DNA of 64,000 nt. It comes from Kitagawia praeruptora. Its lineage: Eukaryota > Streptophyta > Magnoliopsida > Apiales > Apiaceae. This document shows positions 22,001-32,670 of the stretch, piece after piece (position 1 is the first letter of the stretch; every line of letters starts with the position of its first letter). The stretch spans positions 91,098,001 to 91,162,000 of the forward strand of contig CM075345.1 of NCBI GenBank assembly GCA_037693485.1, read 5' to 3'. The notes beneath the pieces were generated by a model. It was not told the origin of the DNA. It was given only the letters and a program-made list of their open reading frames with translations, and did no database searches. The position numbers and the translations under genes were made by a program.

Positions 22001-24220
22001 GCTTATCGGAGGCTTCCTTTTGGGTTGTGTAATGGTCCTTCGACGTTTCAACGGCTTATGAACCACATCTTCTTAGATTTTATAGGGAGAGACATAGATG
22101 ACTTCACGGTATATGGTTCTTCCTTTGAATCCTGTTTAGCCAGTTTGTCGAAGGTGTTGCAGAGACGTACTGAAACTAATCTTGTTCTTAATTGGGAGAA
22201 ATGTCACTTTATGGTGAAGGAAGGCATTGTGCTTGGGCATAACTCTAATAAAGGCATTGAGGTAGATAGAGCAAAAATTGAAGTTATTGAAAAATTGCCA
22301 CCACCTTCATCTATGAAAGGAATTCGAAGCTTTCTTGGTCATGCTGGTTTTTATCGACGGTTCATCAAGGATTTCTCCAAGTTAGCTCGGCCTCTCTGTA
22401 ATCTTCTCGAAAAGGATCGTGTTTTTGACTTTGATGAAAATTGTCTTGTTGCTTTTAAAAGGCTGAAGAAGGAACTTACTTCTGCACCCATAGTTACATC
22501 TCCCGATTGGAGCTTGCCATTTGAGCTTATGTGTGATGCTAGTGACTATGCTGTGGGTGTTGTTCTTGGGCAAAAGAAGGATAAGCATATGCATGTGATA
22601 GCTTATGCAAGCAAGACTCTTGATGATGCACAAATCAACTATTCCACTACGGAGAAAGAGCTACTTGCAGTGGTATTTGCACTTGATAAATTCAGATCCT
22701 ATCTTGTTGGGTCTAAGGTGATTGTCTATTCGGATCATGCTGTGATTCGTTTCTTGATGACAAAGAAGGATGCCAAGCCTCGTTTAGTTCGTTGGATTCT
22801 CTTACTCTAGGAATTTGATCTTGAGATTCGAGATAAGAAGGGGTCTGAGAACTTGGTAGCTGATCATTTATCTAGGTTGGACCAAGGAGATGGAGAGGTA
22901 GGAGGTGAAAAACCTATCAATGATAAATTTCCGGAAGAGCAGCTTCTAGGTGTGTCCTTGTCTACACCATGGTATGCAGATTTTGTGAACTACATTGTGG
23001 GAGGAGTTTTGCTGGATAATCTCTCTTATAACCAAAAGAAGAAATTCTTTTATGATGTGAAGCACTACTATTGGGAGGAACCGCTACTTTACAGGGAATG
23101 TGCTGGTGGAATGTTTCGTAGATGCGTACCTCATGATGAAGTTCCTCATATTTTCAGACGTTGCCATTCTCTAGAGTATGGAGGTCATAATAGTAGTATG
23201 AAAATAGTGGCGAAAGTTTTGCAGTCAGGATTCTATTGGCCAACTATGCATCAAGATGCTAGAGACTTTGTGGCGAAATGTGATAGATGTCAAAGAGTTA
23301 GAAATATTTCGAGGAGGAACGAGATGCCTTTACAATCTATTCTTGAGGTGGAGATTTTTGATGTATGGGGGATGGACTTCATGGGTCCATTTCCATCTTC
23401 TTATGGGAACCAGTATATTTTGGTGGGAGTTGATTATGTCTCGAAATGGGTTGAAGCTATTTCGCCTCCTACTAACGATGCTAGAGTGGTGAAGAAGTTC
23501 CTAAAGAAGCATGTGTTCACTAGATTTGGAATGCCAAGGGCTATTATCAATGATGGAGGTGCGCACTTTTGCAATAAACAGGTGGCTGATCTCTTGAAAA
23601 AGTATGGTGTGACACAAAAGGTGGCAACTCCTTATCATCCACAAAAAAGTGGACAAGTTGAGATTTCGAATCATGAGCTGAAGTCAATTTTGGAGAAGAT
23701 AATGGCAGTGTCAAGAAAGGATTGGTCAATAAAGCTTGATGATGCTCTTTGGGCATATAGGACGGCGTTTAAAACACCTATTGGAATGTCTCCATATAGG
23801 TTGATCTTTGGGAAGCCATGTCATTTGCCGGTGGAACTTCAGCATAAGGCATTTTGGGCTACAAGAGATTTGAATTTTAATCTAAAATCTGCGGGAGAGA
23901 AGCGTTTACTTCAACTTGGAGATCTTGAGGAGATTAGGCTCCAATCTTATGAAAATGCTAGTATCTACAAGGAAAAGACCAAATTATGGCATGACAAGCA
24001 CATTCAGAAGAAGGAATTTGAGGTTGGGCAGAATGTTCTATTGTTTAATTCAAGACTCCGTTTATTCCCTGGGAAGCTCAGATCACGATGGTCCAGACCT
24101 TTTGAGATTGTGAAGGTCTATCCTAATGGGGTTTGTGAGATTACTAGAGAAGGGTCAGATGTATTCAAGGTGAACGGGCAGAGACTTAAGCCATACCTGC
24201 TTGGAGAAACAGTGGAGTGA
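19007..24220 (+). pseudogene. gag-pol: Element D gag-pol (one frame, three stops)
   Basis: One continuous phase carries the whole polyprotein, with stops at 20468 (TAA), 21575 (TAA) and 22808 (TAG). The upstream-most in-frame ATG is 18968; ATG 19007 follows an acceptor-like TTTTCAG and gives a basic N-terminus. Gag has a Retrotrans_gag core (MFPYSIKGRALEWFQ, YQAWERFKALLWKCP) and a Q/P-rich tail without a visible CCHC knuckle. Protease shows LCDLGASVSLMP and IILGRPFL. RT has PFGLCNGPSTFQRLM, but its active site reads RDIDDFTVYG where E has VFMDDFSVYG. RNase H has LMCDASDYAVG. Integrase has its HHCC finger and D, D, E in GMDFMGPFP, INDGGAHF and SGQVEISN. Integrase runs to a normal-looking end (VNGQRLKPYLLGE). 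Confidence 0.93.
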
Positions 24221-24270
24221 GGAATGAGCATTCTTCACCTCCAAGAACCTATCATCAGTTGAGAATCGGC

Positions 24271-24316
24271 GTCGAGCTAATGACGTTACACAAGCGCTTC
24301 GTGGGAGGCAACCCAT
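24271..24316 (+). other. Conserved post-pol motif with palindrome and hairpin (D)
   Basis: GTCGAGCTAATGACGTTA is followed by the palindrome AAGCGCTT and the stem-loop TGGGAGGCAACCCA. The same arrangement is at 38134-38182 in E. From memory, similar AAGCGCTTCTTGGGAGGCAACCC strings follow pol in other plant Athila-like elements. The role is unknown. Confidence 0.65.
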
Positions 24317-26030
24317 GTATTGTGAGTACTACTTTCTTTCCTTATTATATATTGTATAATTCATTGTTCAGTGTGTCAATGAGGACATTGCCCCATTTAA
24401 GTGTGGGGAGGTGTTTTCATTAGTTTAATTAGTATCATTAGTTTAACTAGTTGTAGTTGTATATGTTAAAAAAAAAATAATAATTAAAATCCAAACAAAT
24501 TAAAAATTTGAAAATTCCAAAAATAATTCTAGCCATGTGAAGATTAATTACGTAAATGCACCCATGCATGCTGTTAGAAATCTTGTGTTTATGGATACTT
24601 TTGATTGAGAAGTGATATGTGATGTTCTTGTGCACACACATACACTAGCAAGTTGAAGCTGGTAGACTTATTGAATGTGGTAAGGGACTGGAATGACATG
24701 AATATGTGCAAGATAATTTGGTTTATATGCTTTGAGTACAAGTAGGTACGTTAGAGAGACTTCTATTTGGGATTGATTGTGCTTTTACACACCAAGTGAG
24801 TTTTGAGCCTATATGTATATCTTTTGCATCTTATATTCTTTGCTTGAGTGTCCACTTGTTATTTGCATTGCTAGCACGTGTTTGAGGTCTTTCTTGAGAT
24901 GCATGACAATAATTGATGATAACATGATAAAGGCAATAGGATAACCTATTATTTCCCATATTACCAAACCATTTATACATGATCATTAGTTAACCCTTTG
25001 AGCCTAATCTTATTCTTTCGGTGATACACCACGTTACTTGCCATTATCCTTTTTATTGTATTGGCCTTATATTTATCTTGAACCCAAATTGTCAAAGGCT
25101 AGTATTGTTCGTAAGGGAGTGATAAGGTGTGCATGAAGGGGGTTATTGATGATCATAACTTTAGGGGAATATTGAGTTGGGTTGTGTGCTTGTTAGTCGA
25201 AATTTGTAAAATATCAATGGATCATTGTTCTTGCTTGGTATTAGCTCTCTTAAAAAAAAAAGAAGAAAATAAATAAATATGAGAGCATACTTATCTTTTG
25301 TGATCCTACTTTGATTCCGCTAGTCAAGTTGTATATAAAGAAAAGTTGAAGTGTGGGGATGAAAGTATGGGAATTGATTTAATATCATTGTTGGGTACTA
25401 GCTTTTGACTTAACCTTCTTTGGCTTTACTTGACATACCTTGTCCCTAGCCCACGTTACAACCCGAATAAAAGTCCTTTTGATTGTCATTGATGGTGTAT
25501 GTTGTGTTGAGGGTTAGATTGATATCACATGTAAAGCATGCTTATGATATTGTTGGAGTTGAGTGATACACTTACCCCCTTGTTTGGAGTGAATATCTTT
25601 TGTGAGTGAACGGTGAGTTATTGCTTTTGCATAGGAGATCCCAGGTTGTGTCTTGATGATGTGCTCTTGTGTGCTTAGCATGTTTACCAATGATTTTTGC
25701 ACTTGACATGGAATTCTATGATTTTATTCATGTGATTTGAGTATGCTATGTGGATACTTGCACTTTAGACACCAAGGCATTGCGTATTCATTTTGATTCT
25801 TAAGTTGATATGGCATGAGAGGACTTTGTGTGTGTGGTGTTGTGTTGATGTGTGGTCTTTTGCATGAGCTAGATGAATTTTGTGGGTATATTCACTATAA
25901 ACCCCCACGAGACCTTACTCGTCCACTAGGGCTACCTAGGGGTTTAAAGGGCTTGTTGCATATGCCAAATGCAACCGTGATCACCTACGGAAGTGGTACT
26001 AATTAGTTAGTATAGTTATTATGTTAGTTT

Positions 26031-26044
26031 GCACGAGGACGCGC
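26031..26044 (+). other. Small hairpin before the D polypurine tract
   Basis: GCACG-AGGA-CGCGC is a near-palindrome with one mismatch, a few bases before CTAAGTGTGGGGAT, the polypurine tract next to the LTR. E has the same 14 bases at 39825-39838 with longer flanking pairing. Confidence 0.55.
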
Positions 26045-26067
26045 AGAGTGCTAAGTGTGGGGATATT

Positions 26068-27472
26068 TGATAGAGTGTATTATATATATATTTTATAGGA
26101 TTTTATTCCCACATTTACGGTGCTTTTGCGAATAATCGTGTGGATTTAATTAGTTTTTGATGAGTTTGTTGCAGGAAATAAAGAATTGCCAAGTCGGAAG
26201 GAATCGAGCATTATTTAAAGATTTTATGTGATTTTTAGCTCGAAATATTTATTTTGGGAAATTACGAGGAGAAATGGTGGAATTATGGTTCATTGCTAAG
26301 GAATTTTGGAGCGAAGCAGTTTGTGGAACAGGAGGCAAGAGGAGCTACAGCGCCGTCCAAGCGCAGCAGCTCGAGTAGCAGTCTGTTCAGGCACACAAGA
26401 AATTAGAGAATGTAGGGAATTCTAAGGGCAACAGCGCTATTCTAAGGGCAACAGCGCCATTCTAAGGGCTATAGCGCTTCAAGAGGCGCTACAGCGCTCG
26501 ACGGACAGAATGGAGAAGGCGCTATAGCGCTGTACACCGCGCAGCAGCGCTTGTGCGCAACTGGTTTGTGCAGAACTTCAAGAAAAAATAGAATTTTATT
26601 CCCTTTTTCCTACTTGTAATATAATTCTAATTACTTCCAGCTGGGCCTATTTATTTAAGGCAATTACTTAGACTTGTAACAATATATAAACTCATCTAGG
26701 TTATTATTTTAGGGGAGAAAAAAACACTATTCTTGAGATACAATTTTGTACGCAACTTTGAGGGATTTTTGGAGAACTATTATTTTATTTTCTTTGAAGA
26801 TTGAAGATTAAAGGTTTTTCTATATTCTTATAATTATGAGTTCTTCTATTGATTCTTGTTTTGTGAATTTAATTATGTGTAACTAAATCTCTAATCTGAG
26901 GATTGGGTAGTATTCCTTGGTATTCATGTGTGTTTAATTATCTGTGATTTTCTTGCTTTGCTGATCTATTATTGAGGGCTTAACACAATTAGGGGCATCA
27001 TGAACCTTTGATTGGATTTTAGGGATTGTAATAACTTGGAAAAGGAGTTGCAATTTTAGTATAAGATTTAACAGACATAACTTGAATATTTGATTGGAAG
27101 ATTAATAGGAGAGTAGTGAGACTTATAATTCTTGGTGCGTAATAGTTTATGATTGTACTTTGATTGTATCATGGAAGTGACAATTAAGGTGTAGCTGTAA
27201 ACATTATATTGTATCTTGGAAGGGAACATTATAACATTGGAAGAATTGTTTTCAGCAGAGTAAGAACGTAGATGTCACGTAGATATTGAATGTGCATTGA
27301 AACCAAGTGAAGAACCCCGGTTCTTGGATTGTTTTCCTCATATATTTTATTCTTGATTGATAATTAGTTTAATTTAGTTTATAAACAAACCAAACATTCT
27401 TCTACACTTTTAAATTGTGAGAGATAAGATACTTGAACTTGATACGAACGAACAACAAAAATACTATTAACA
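26068..27472 (+). repeat. Element D 3' LTR
   Basis: It matches 17472-18897 throughout, including the AGCGC cluster (26340-26570) and TATA box. It lacks 21 bp (TTACATTCAG...CCTGC) near its 3' end. The flanking CAACT at 27473 completes the target duplication. Confidence 0.94.
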
Positions 27473-27477
27473 CAACT

Positions 27478-28549
27478 AGAAGCATAATGACCTTTCTATC
27501 CGCAGTTGTAGCAATTCACAGTAGCTTGCTGGCAGGGTCCAAGGTGTTTCCTCCCACATGTCTTGCACTTTGGCAATGGTGGCCTTCCTTGCATCATGTT
27601 CATTGTCTGCTGAGGTTTGGTCCTCTGATTGCTTCCTCTGGTGTCATGGTTCCCAATTCTCCTAGTATCTGAGCTTCTATCATCTCTCTTCACAAATGGC
27701 CTCTTGTCAATACGAGTATCAATTCTTCTCACAAAACTGCTTCCATCGCATTTCTCTTCTTACCATCCCGATCTTTCGGGTACAACTCACTTCCACTTTC
27801 CACTATAGCCACTTTCTGAACTAAGGTTGCATAGTTGGTGATCTCAAATACGACAACTCGATTCTGGATCCAGGGCTTTAGCCCTTGCTGGAAACGCTTG
27901 GCTCTCTTCTCCTCGGTGTCTACATGTTAGGGTACAAACCTTGAGAGTTCTGTAAACTTGGCTTCGTAGTCCGCAACAGTCATCGTTCCAAAAACTTGAC
28001 TTCCATTTGATTCTCTAGGTACTTGGGAAAATACCTCTCTAGAAACAAGGTTATGAATCTGGTCCATGGAATGACCGCGTTACCTTCCAAAGTTCTCTTT
28101 GCTTCCCCCCAGTAATTAGCTTCTCCCTTCAACATATACGCTGCAAACACTGTTTTCTTATTCTCTTCAACTCCCACAATTTCAAAAGTCTTTTATATTT
28201 CTCTTAACCAAATTTTGGCCTCTACGGGATTAGTGGTACCTTTAAACTCAGGTGGGTTCAGAGATTTGAATGATTTGAACGTCACTGTAGCATGAGTCAG
28301 TTGAGCTGGAGGTGGATTTCCTCCCACTGGATTTGGGTTCTGCTAAGGCTGAGGTTTTTGGGCATGCTGAAGAAGAAAGTCTAAAAGCAGGTTCATTGGG
28401 TTATTGTTCTGGTTTGGATTCTGAGTGGGTTCTGGTTCCGGGTTTGGAACTGGGTTAGGAACTGGGTTCCGAGGTGGAACCTCATTCTCTGGATTCACTT
28501 CAGGTTGAGGACAAGGGTTTCTTGGGGGTCTTCCTCTCTTAGGTGACAT
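27478..28549 (-). pseudogene. gag: Element G gag, broken
   Basis: Minus-strand ATG at 28549 opens with MSPKRGRPPRNP, then a P/N/E-rich segment with a TAG near 28343. A Retrotrans_gag core follows (LKGEANYWGEAKR, WTRFITLFLERYFP) between about 28300 and 27980, with a TAA near 28190. After a frameshift a basic stretch leads to the first zinc knuckle, CYNCG-stop-KGHYASSC, whose sixth residue is a TAG at 27496-27498. D is inserted right after this knuckle; the second knuckle (CFNCGKKGHVSRDC) resumes left of D near 17440. Gag forms the particle and binds RNA. The stops in the knuckle and proline-rich part fit CAG to TAG changes. Confidence 0.85.
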
Positions 28550-28986
28550 CTTTTTCTATAAGAGCGAAAACAATATGGTATGTTATATCACAGGTATGCA
28601 GTTATATGACACCATTACTGGCACCGTTATGGCAGGCATTCATAAATATTTACTTGGTCAAAATCTCTGGTTTCTCAAAATAAACCATACTTAAAATCAT
28701 GATTTTCTCTCTTGTCTCTTTATAAAACGGTTACTCTTCTCTTATTATAAAAAGTTCAGGTTTTACTGGCAATTCTTATAAAAATCTTTAAGTTCTAAAA
28801 CTCAATCGTCGTTTTAAATCCTTGGTTTTCGAAAACTCTTTTTTTTAAAAAAACTCATTTTAAGTCGTAGTATCTAAAAATAAATTTACTATATCAGGAG
28901 TATCATGGGAAATAATCTAGCATGTTCTTCTAATATAACACAGATCTATAACAGATAATATAAGGTAACAGTACTACTAGCAGATC

Positions 28987-29062
<76 letters not shown>

Positions 29063-29414
29063 AGGGTACCATACTGGTACAGTCCAGGCCATAATACTGA
29101 AAACATCATCATAATAATACAGACCCATCATCAGAATATAAATACATCATGGGACATCTACTGTCATGCTAGTACGGAAAGATAATAAGATAACTACCCA
29201 ACAAGCTGGGCATAGAGTCAACTACATCTAGTCAATACATCGATCATCAGAATATGTGCACCCTATACAGAAAGATCTATCATGATACCATACAAAAAGT
29301 GGGTCACCACTAGCTATAATATACATTCTAACTAAAAGATGAGAATGCGCAAGCGTAGATATATGTCATCTCCTAAAACCAAAAAGACTATGCTAAGTCA
29401 ACAGCAGCAACAAG
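28550..29414 (-). other. Element G spacer between upstream ORF and gag
   Basis: There is no ORF of note. On the minus strand it is T-rich with homopurine/homopyrimidine stretches near 28840. It contains a long (TA)n run. No tRNA primer site or LTR end occurs in it, so the upstream ORF and gag seem to belong to one transcription unit. It might be leader or intron; CTTATAG just before the gag ATG is weakly acceptor-like. Confidence 0.6.
28988..29059. repeat. (TA)n microsatellite, about 36 units
   Basis: An uninterrupted TA run lies in the G leader. It is a slippage-prone tract, and its length is the least reliable part of this interval. Confidence 0.95.
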
Positions 29415-29810
29415 TCAAGTCGAACCATCACGGGCGAACATCTCACCCACCCTCCTATGGAACTCTGCAATGATGTCTGAGATCATGGTAGAAACTTTGG
29501 TACGATCAACATGTCCGGTACTAGATGATGGCAAGGCAACTAAGTCAGTCTGAAGCCCGGTCAACACATGCAGGGCTATCTGATGCACAATCTCCATAGG
29601 TATGTCTCTCACCAACAGACTACCTCCATGATGCATGGCAATGGGATCTGGAACAGACAAAAGTTGAAGAATACCATCCCTAGTAGCGAAGATCTCCTCA
29701 TAACGACACCATAACCAACGGTACTGCTGGAACAGGGTATGGTGGATATGCCATGGAACCGTCTCTCCGGCCACAACAGGATGCTCAGAAGGAGCAGGTG
29801 GCAAAGCAAC
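29415..29810 (-). pseudogene. Element G upstream ORF, C-terminal part
   Basis: This is the continuation, across the E insertion, of the frame at 41320-41842; removing E plus one AGTAG rejoins the two in phase. It encodes about 130 residues with WHIHHTLFQQYRWLWCRYEEIF, a helical-looking middle and a normal stop after FARDGST. No known domain is recognised. It has the same strand as gag and ends about 870 bases upstream of it. Codon use and the absence of stops in this half suggest it was once translated. Confidence 0.6.
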
Positions 29811-29815
29811 AGTAG

Positions 29816-32533
29816 TGATAGAGTGTATTTTATATATACTTTATATGATTTTATTCCCGCATTTACGGTGCTTTTGTGAATAATCGTGTGGATTTAATTA
29901 GTTTTTGATGAGTTTGTCACAGGAAATAAAGAATTACCAAGTTGGAAGGAGTTTAACGATTTTTAGTTAAAGAATTGAGATTAAGGGTGTAGCTCCTTCA
30001 TTTTTGGAGTTGATTTATGATATGGAATGAAGAATGGGAAGTGGCAAAAGATTCGGAAGATAAAACGGAGGAGAAAGGAGCAAATTGTGTAAAATTCGGA
30101 TGGTTGCGCAGTCTACACTGTTTTGGCCATATCTGGAGTTCTAGAAGTCCGTTTTCAGCGATCTTACTGTCCACGCGAAGCCTGGGGAATTTTCTTGAAT
30201 TCTAAAGAAATCTGGCAGAAGTTAGTGATCAGTGGATTTTATATCCACTTGGAGCATTCTAAATCGGCTTAAATTGATTGTTTTGGACTCAAGTTTGTGT
30301 TGTTTTGATGTGTTTTGCTTAGTTGTGCAGGTTTGCAAGAATATCAATGCTTCTGTCATTTTTGGAGATTTAATTGATTAAAATTCGGATTTTCCGGGAA
30401 GGTTGCGCAGTCTACACTGTTTTGGCCATATCTGAAGTTCTAGAAGTCCGTTTTCAGCGATCTTACTGCCCATGCGAAGCTTGAGAGATTTTCTACAACC
30501 TGAGATAGATAGCACGTGCAAGGAATATGCTGAATGAAATCGCGCACGTGATCTTGTAAAAGAAGGCTGGGAATTTACTGTTTTGCCCTTTTTCTAATTC
30601 TAATTGTATTCTGGGCAGTTTTGGGTACCTTCTTTAAATTCCAATTGTAATAGAAGGTAATTTCTTGCTGGGCAAGACTTGGAGTATCTATATAAACACA
30701 TCTAGGTTATTAATTTAGGAGGAAAAACACTATTCTATAGATACAACTTTGTACGCAGCTTTTAGGGATTTTTCTGGAGAACTATTATTTTCTTTGAAGA
30801 TTGAAGATTAAAGGTTTTTCTTATATTCTTATAATTATGAGTTCTTCTATTAATCCATGTGTTTTGTTTACTTCCTTAATTATGTATAACTAAATCTCTA
30901 ATCTGAGGATTGGGTAGTATTCCTTGGTAATCATGTGTGTTTAATTATCCGTGATTTTCTTGCTTTGCTGATCTGTTATTGAGGGCTTAACACAATTAGG
31001 GGAGTCATGAACCTTTGATTGGATTTTAGGGATTGTAATAACTTGGAAGAGGAGTTGCAATTTTAGTACATGATTTAACAGACATAATTCAAGTATTTGA
31101 TTGGAAGATTAATATGCGAATTGTGAGACTTATAATTCTTGGTGTTTATTAGTTTATGGTTGTACTTTGATTGTATCACGGAAGTGACAATTAAGGTGTA
31201 GTTGTAGACACTATATTGTATCTTGGAAGAGAACATTATAACCTTAGAAGAATTGTTTGAGTAAGAACGTAGACATCACATAGATATTGAATGTGCATTG
31301 AAACCAAGTGAAGAACCCCAGTTCTTGGATTGTTTTCCTCATATATTTTATTCTTGATTGATAATTAATTTAATTTAGTTTATAAACAACCCAAACACTC
31401 TTTTACACTTCTAAATTGTGAGAGATAAGATACTTGAGCTTGATATTACATTCAGTCCTTCCCTGTGAACGAACACATAAAAATACTACTAACAGTCAGC
31501 CGCGAAGACTGCGCCACAAACCACGCAGACTGCGCCAGATTAAAGCTTGTAGGCAGTTTGGAGCCGCGCAGGGTGCGCCAGTTTCGTGCAGACTGCGCTG
31601 GAATTGACAGTTTTGCCCTTATTCGATCTGAAATTGTATTTCAGGCAGTTTTTTACACCTAAATCGAATTCTAGTTGTATTATAAGTTATTTTCTTGCTG
31701 GGCAAGACTTGAAGTGCCTATATAAACACATCTAGGGTATTATTTTAGAGAGGATATATCTTTTTACACACAATTTTTACATACGTTCTTAATATTAAAA
31801 GCTAGGGTTTTATTTTCTTCTCTCCATCTTTGCAAGCTCAATTTAATTCTTGGATTTAATTGTTCTTCGTTATTCAAAGATTTAAGGTATTTCTTATCTT
31901 CTCCTTATTAATTACATGTTTATTATGGCTTTCTTGATTATTATTGTTAGTTTTAATCCTAGAATGAGTGAGTAATTTAATTCTAGGGTATTAAGGGGAG
32001 CCATGTTTGCACCATGATTTGGGCTTAATTTAATTAGTAGATTGATGGGTAGAGAGTAATTCTGATTGATATGTTCTAATTCTTAATTTGTGCAATTGCG
32101 CAATATCACGGATTAATCGATTGCAATAGGAGTAATAGATCGAAAGATTTTACTACTAGAGGCTTACATACAATTAGCGGAATTGAAGGTGATTGTGGAA
32201 GCATCATTAGATATTCTAAGAGTGTTAATGCTTGAAAAAGATTAACCATTGCTTTAATTACTTAATCCCATTAAAAAACTATACCTTTGTGATTTGTTTG
32301 GTGTAAGCATGGTGAACCTGAATTGCCCTAGATCCCATTATTAATTGATTTAAATCATAGTTAAATTTGTTTTAGTAGTTAATAAAATTCTCTAAAAATC
32401 GTTTGTGACTAGAAACAATTGATAATAGTTGAATTGAAATTGAAACTGTCTCCTTGAGGAAACGACCTGTATTTGCTAGTATCTACTACAATTGATATCG
32501 TGCGCTTGCGGTTAGACATAATTTTACACATCA
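29816..32533 (+). repeat. Element E 5' LTR, interrupted by solo LTR F
   Basis: Outer parts 29816-30225 and 31495-32533 together match the 1453-bp 3' LTR. TATATAAA at 31719-31726 is the TATA box. GC-rich AGACTGCGCCAG repeats precede it (31495-31605). The first 150 bp match D's LTR, while the 3' half does not. Confidence 0.9.
30226..31494 (+). mobile_element. Solo LTR F (D/E-related Athila family)
   Basis: TGATCAGTGG to ACTACTAACA, 1269 bp, is absent from the 3' LTR of E at the same place. It is flanked by GTTAG (30221-30225) and GTCAG (31495-31499), a target duplication with one C/T difference; the 3' LTR has GTCAG. Its right half matches the D LTR (AGTCCTTCCCTG end). Its 30404-30480 part matches E. 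TATATAAA is at 30689-30696. No internal region remains, as expected after LTR-LTR recombination. Confidence 0.88.
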
Positions 32534-32539
32534 AGTTTT

Positions 32540-32557
32540 TGGCGCCGCTGCCGGGGA
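32540..32557 (+). other. Primer-binding site of E (tRNA-Asp type)
   Basis: TGGCGCCGCTGCCGGGGA is identical to D's primer site, six bases after the LTR end. Confidence 0.88.
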
Positions 32558-32670
32558 GACGCCTAGTTTCTATTATTTTAGTTCGATTGTTTTAGATTGT
32601 TTCTCTTGTCTCTTTGGAACTCTTGTTCCAACTGAGACCGATCTTACTGTTTTTCCTTGTTTAGTTGTTG

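Larger units (their letters stand above)
24221..26067 (+). other. Element D 3' tail, non-coding and conserved with E
   Basis: No env-like ORF is visible; the 63-codon frame at 25815-26006 is not supported as coding. The tail closely matches E's tail (38125-39861), much more closely than the two pol genes match. It contains a post-pol motif (24271-24316), three AAGTGTGGGGA purine tracts (24399, 25349, 26053), a conserved 140-bp block (25872-26011) and a small hairpin (26031-26044) just before the LTR. Confidence 0.85.
17472..27472 (+). mobile_element. Element D: Athila-like Ty3/gypsy retrotransposon
   Basis: Two LTRs (1426 and 1405 bp) begin TGATAGAGTG and end TATTAACA, flanked by CAACT at 17467-17471 and 27473-27477. 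It has a tRNA-Asp-type primer site, a gag-pol in one frame and a 1.85-kb non-coding 3' tail. It sits between the two zinc knuckles of G's Gag. The Athila assignment rests on primer site, domain order and pol type. No env-like ORF is visible in the tail. Confidence 0.93.

Noticed and set aside
25815..26006. 63-codon ORF in the D tail as an env or accessory protein
   Set aside because: In E the upstream half is in another phase and all differences in the shared block change amino acids, so coding is not supported.
30017..30205. 62-codon ORF present in both E LTRs (also 40063-40251)
   Set aside because: It lies in U3 upstream of the TATA box, so it would not be on the element transcript's 5' end. 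Repetition is due to LTR identity.
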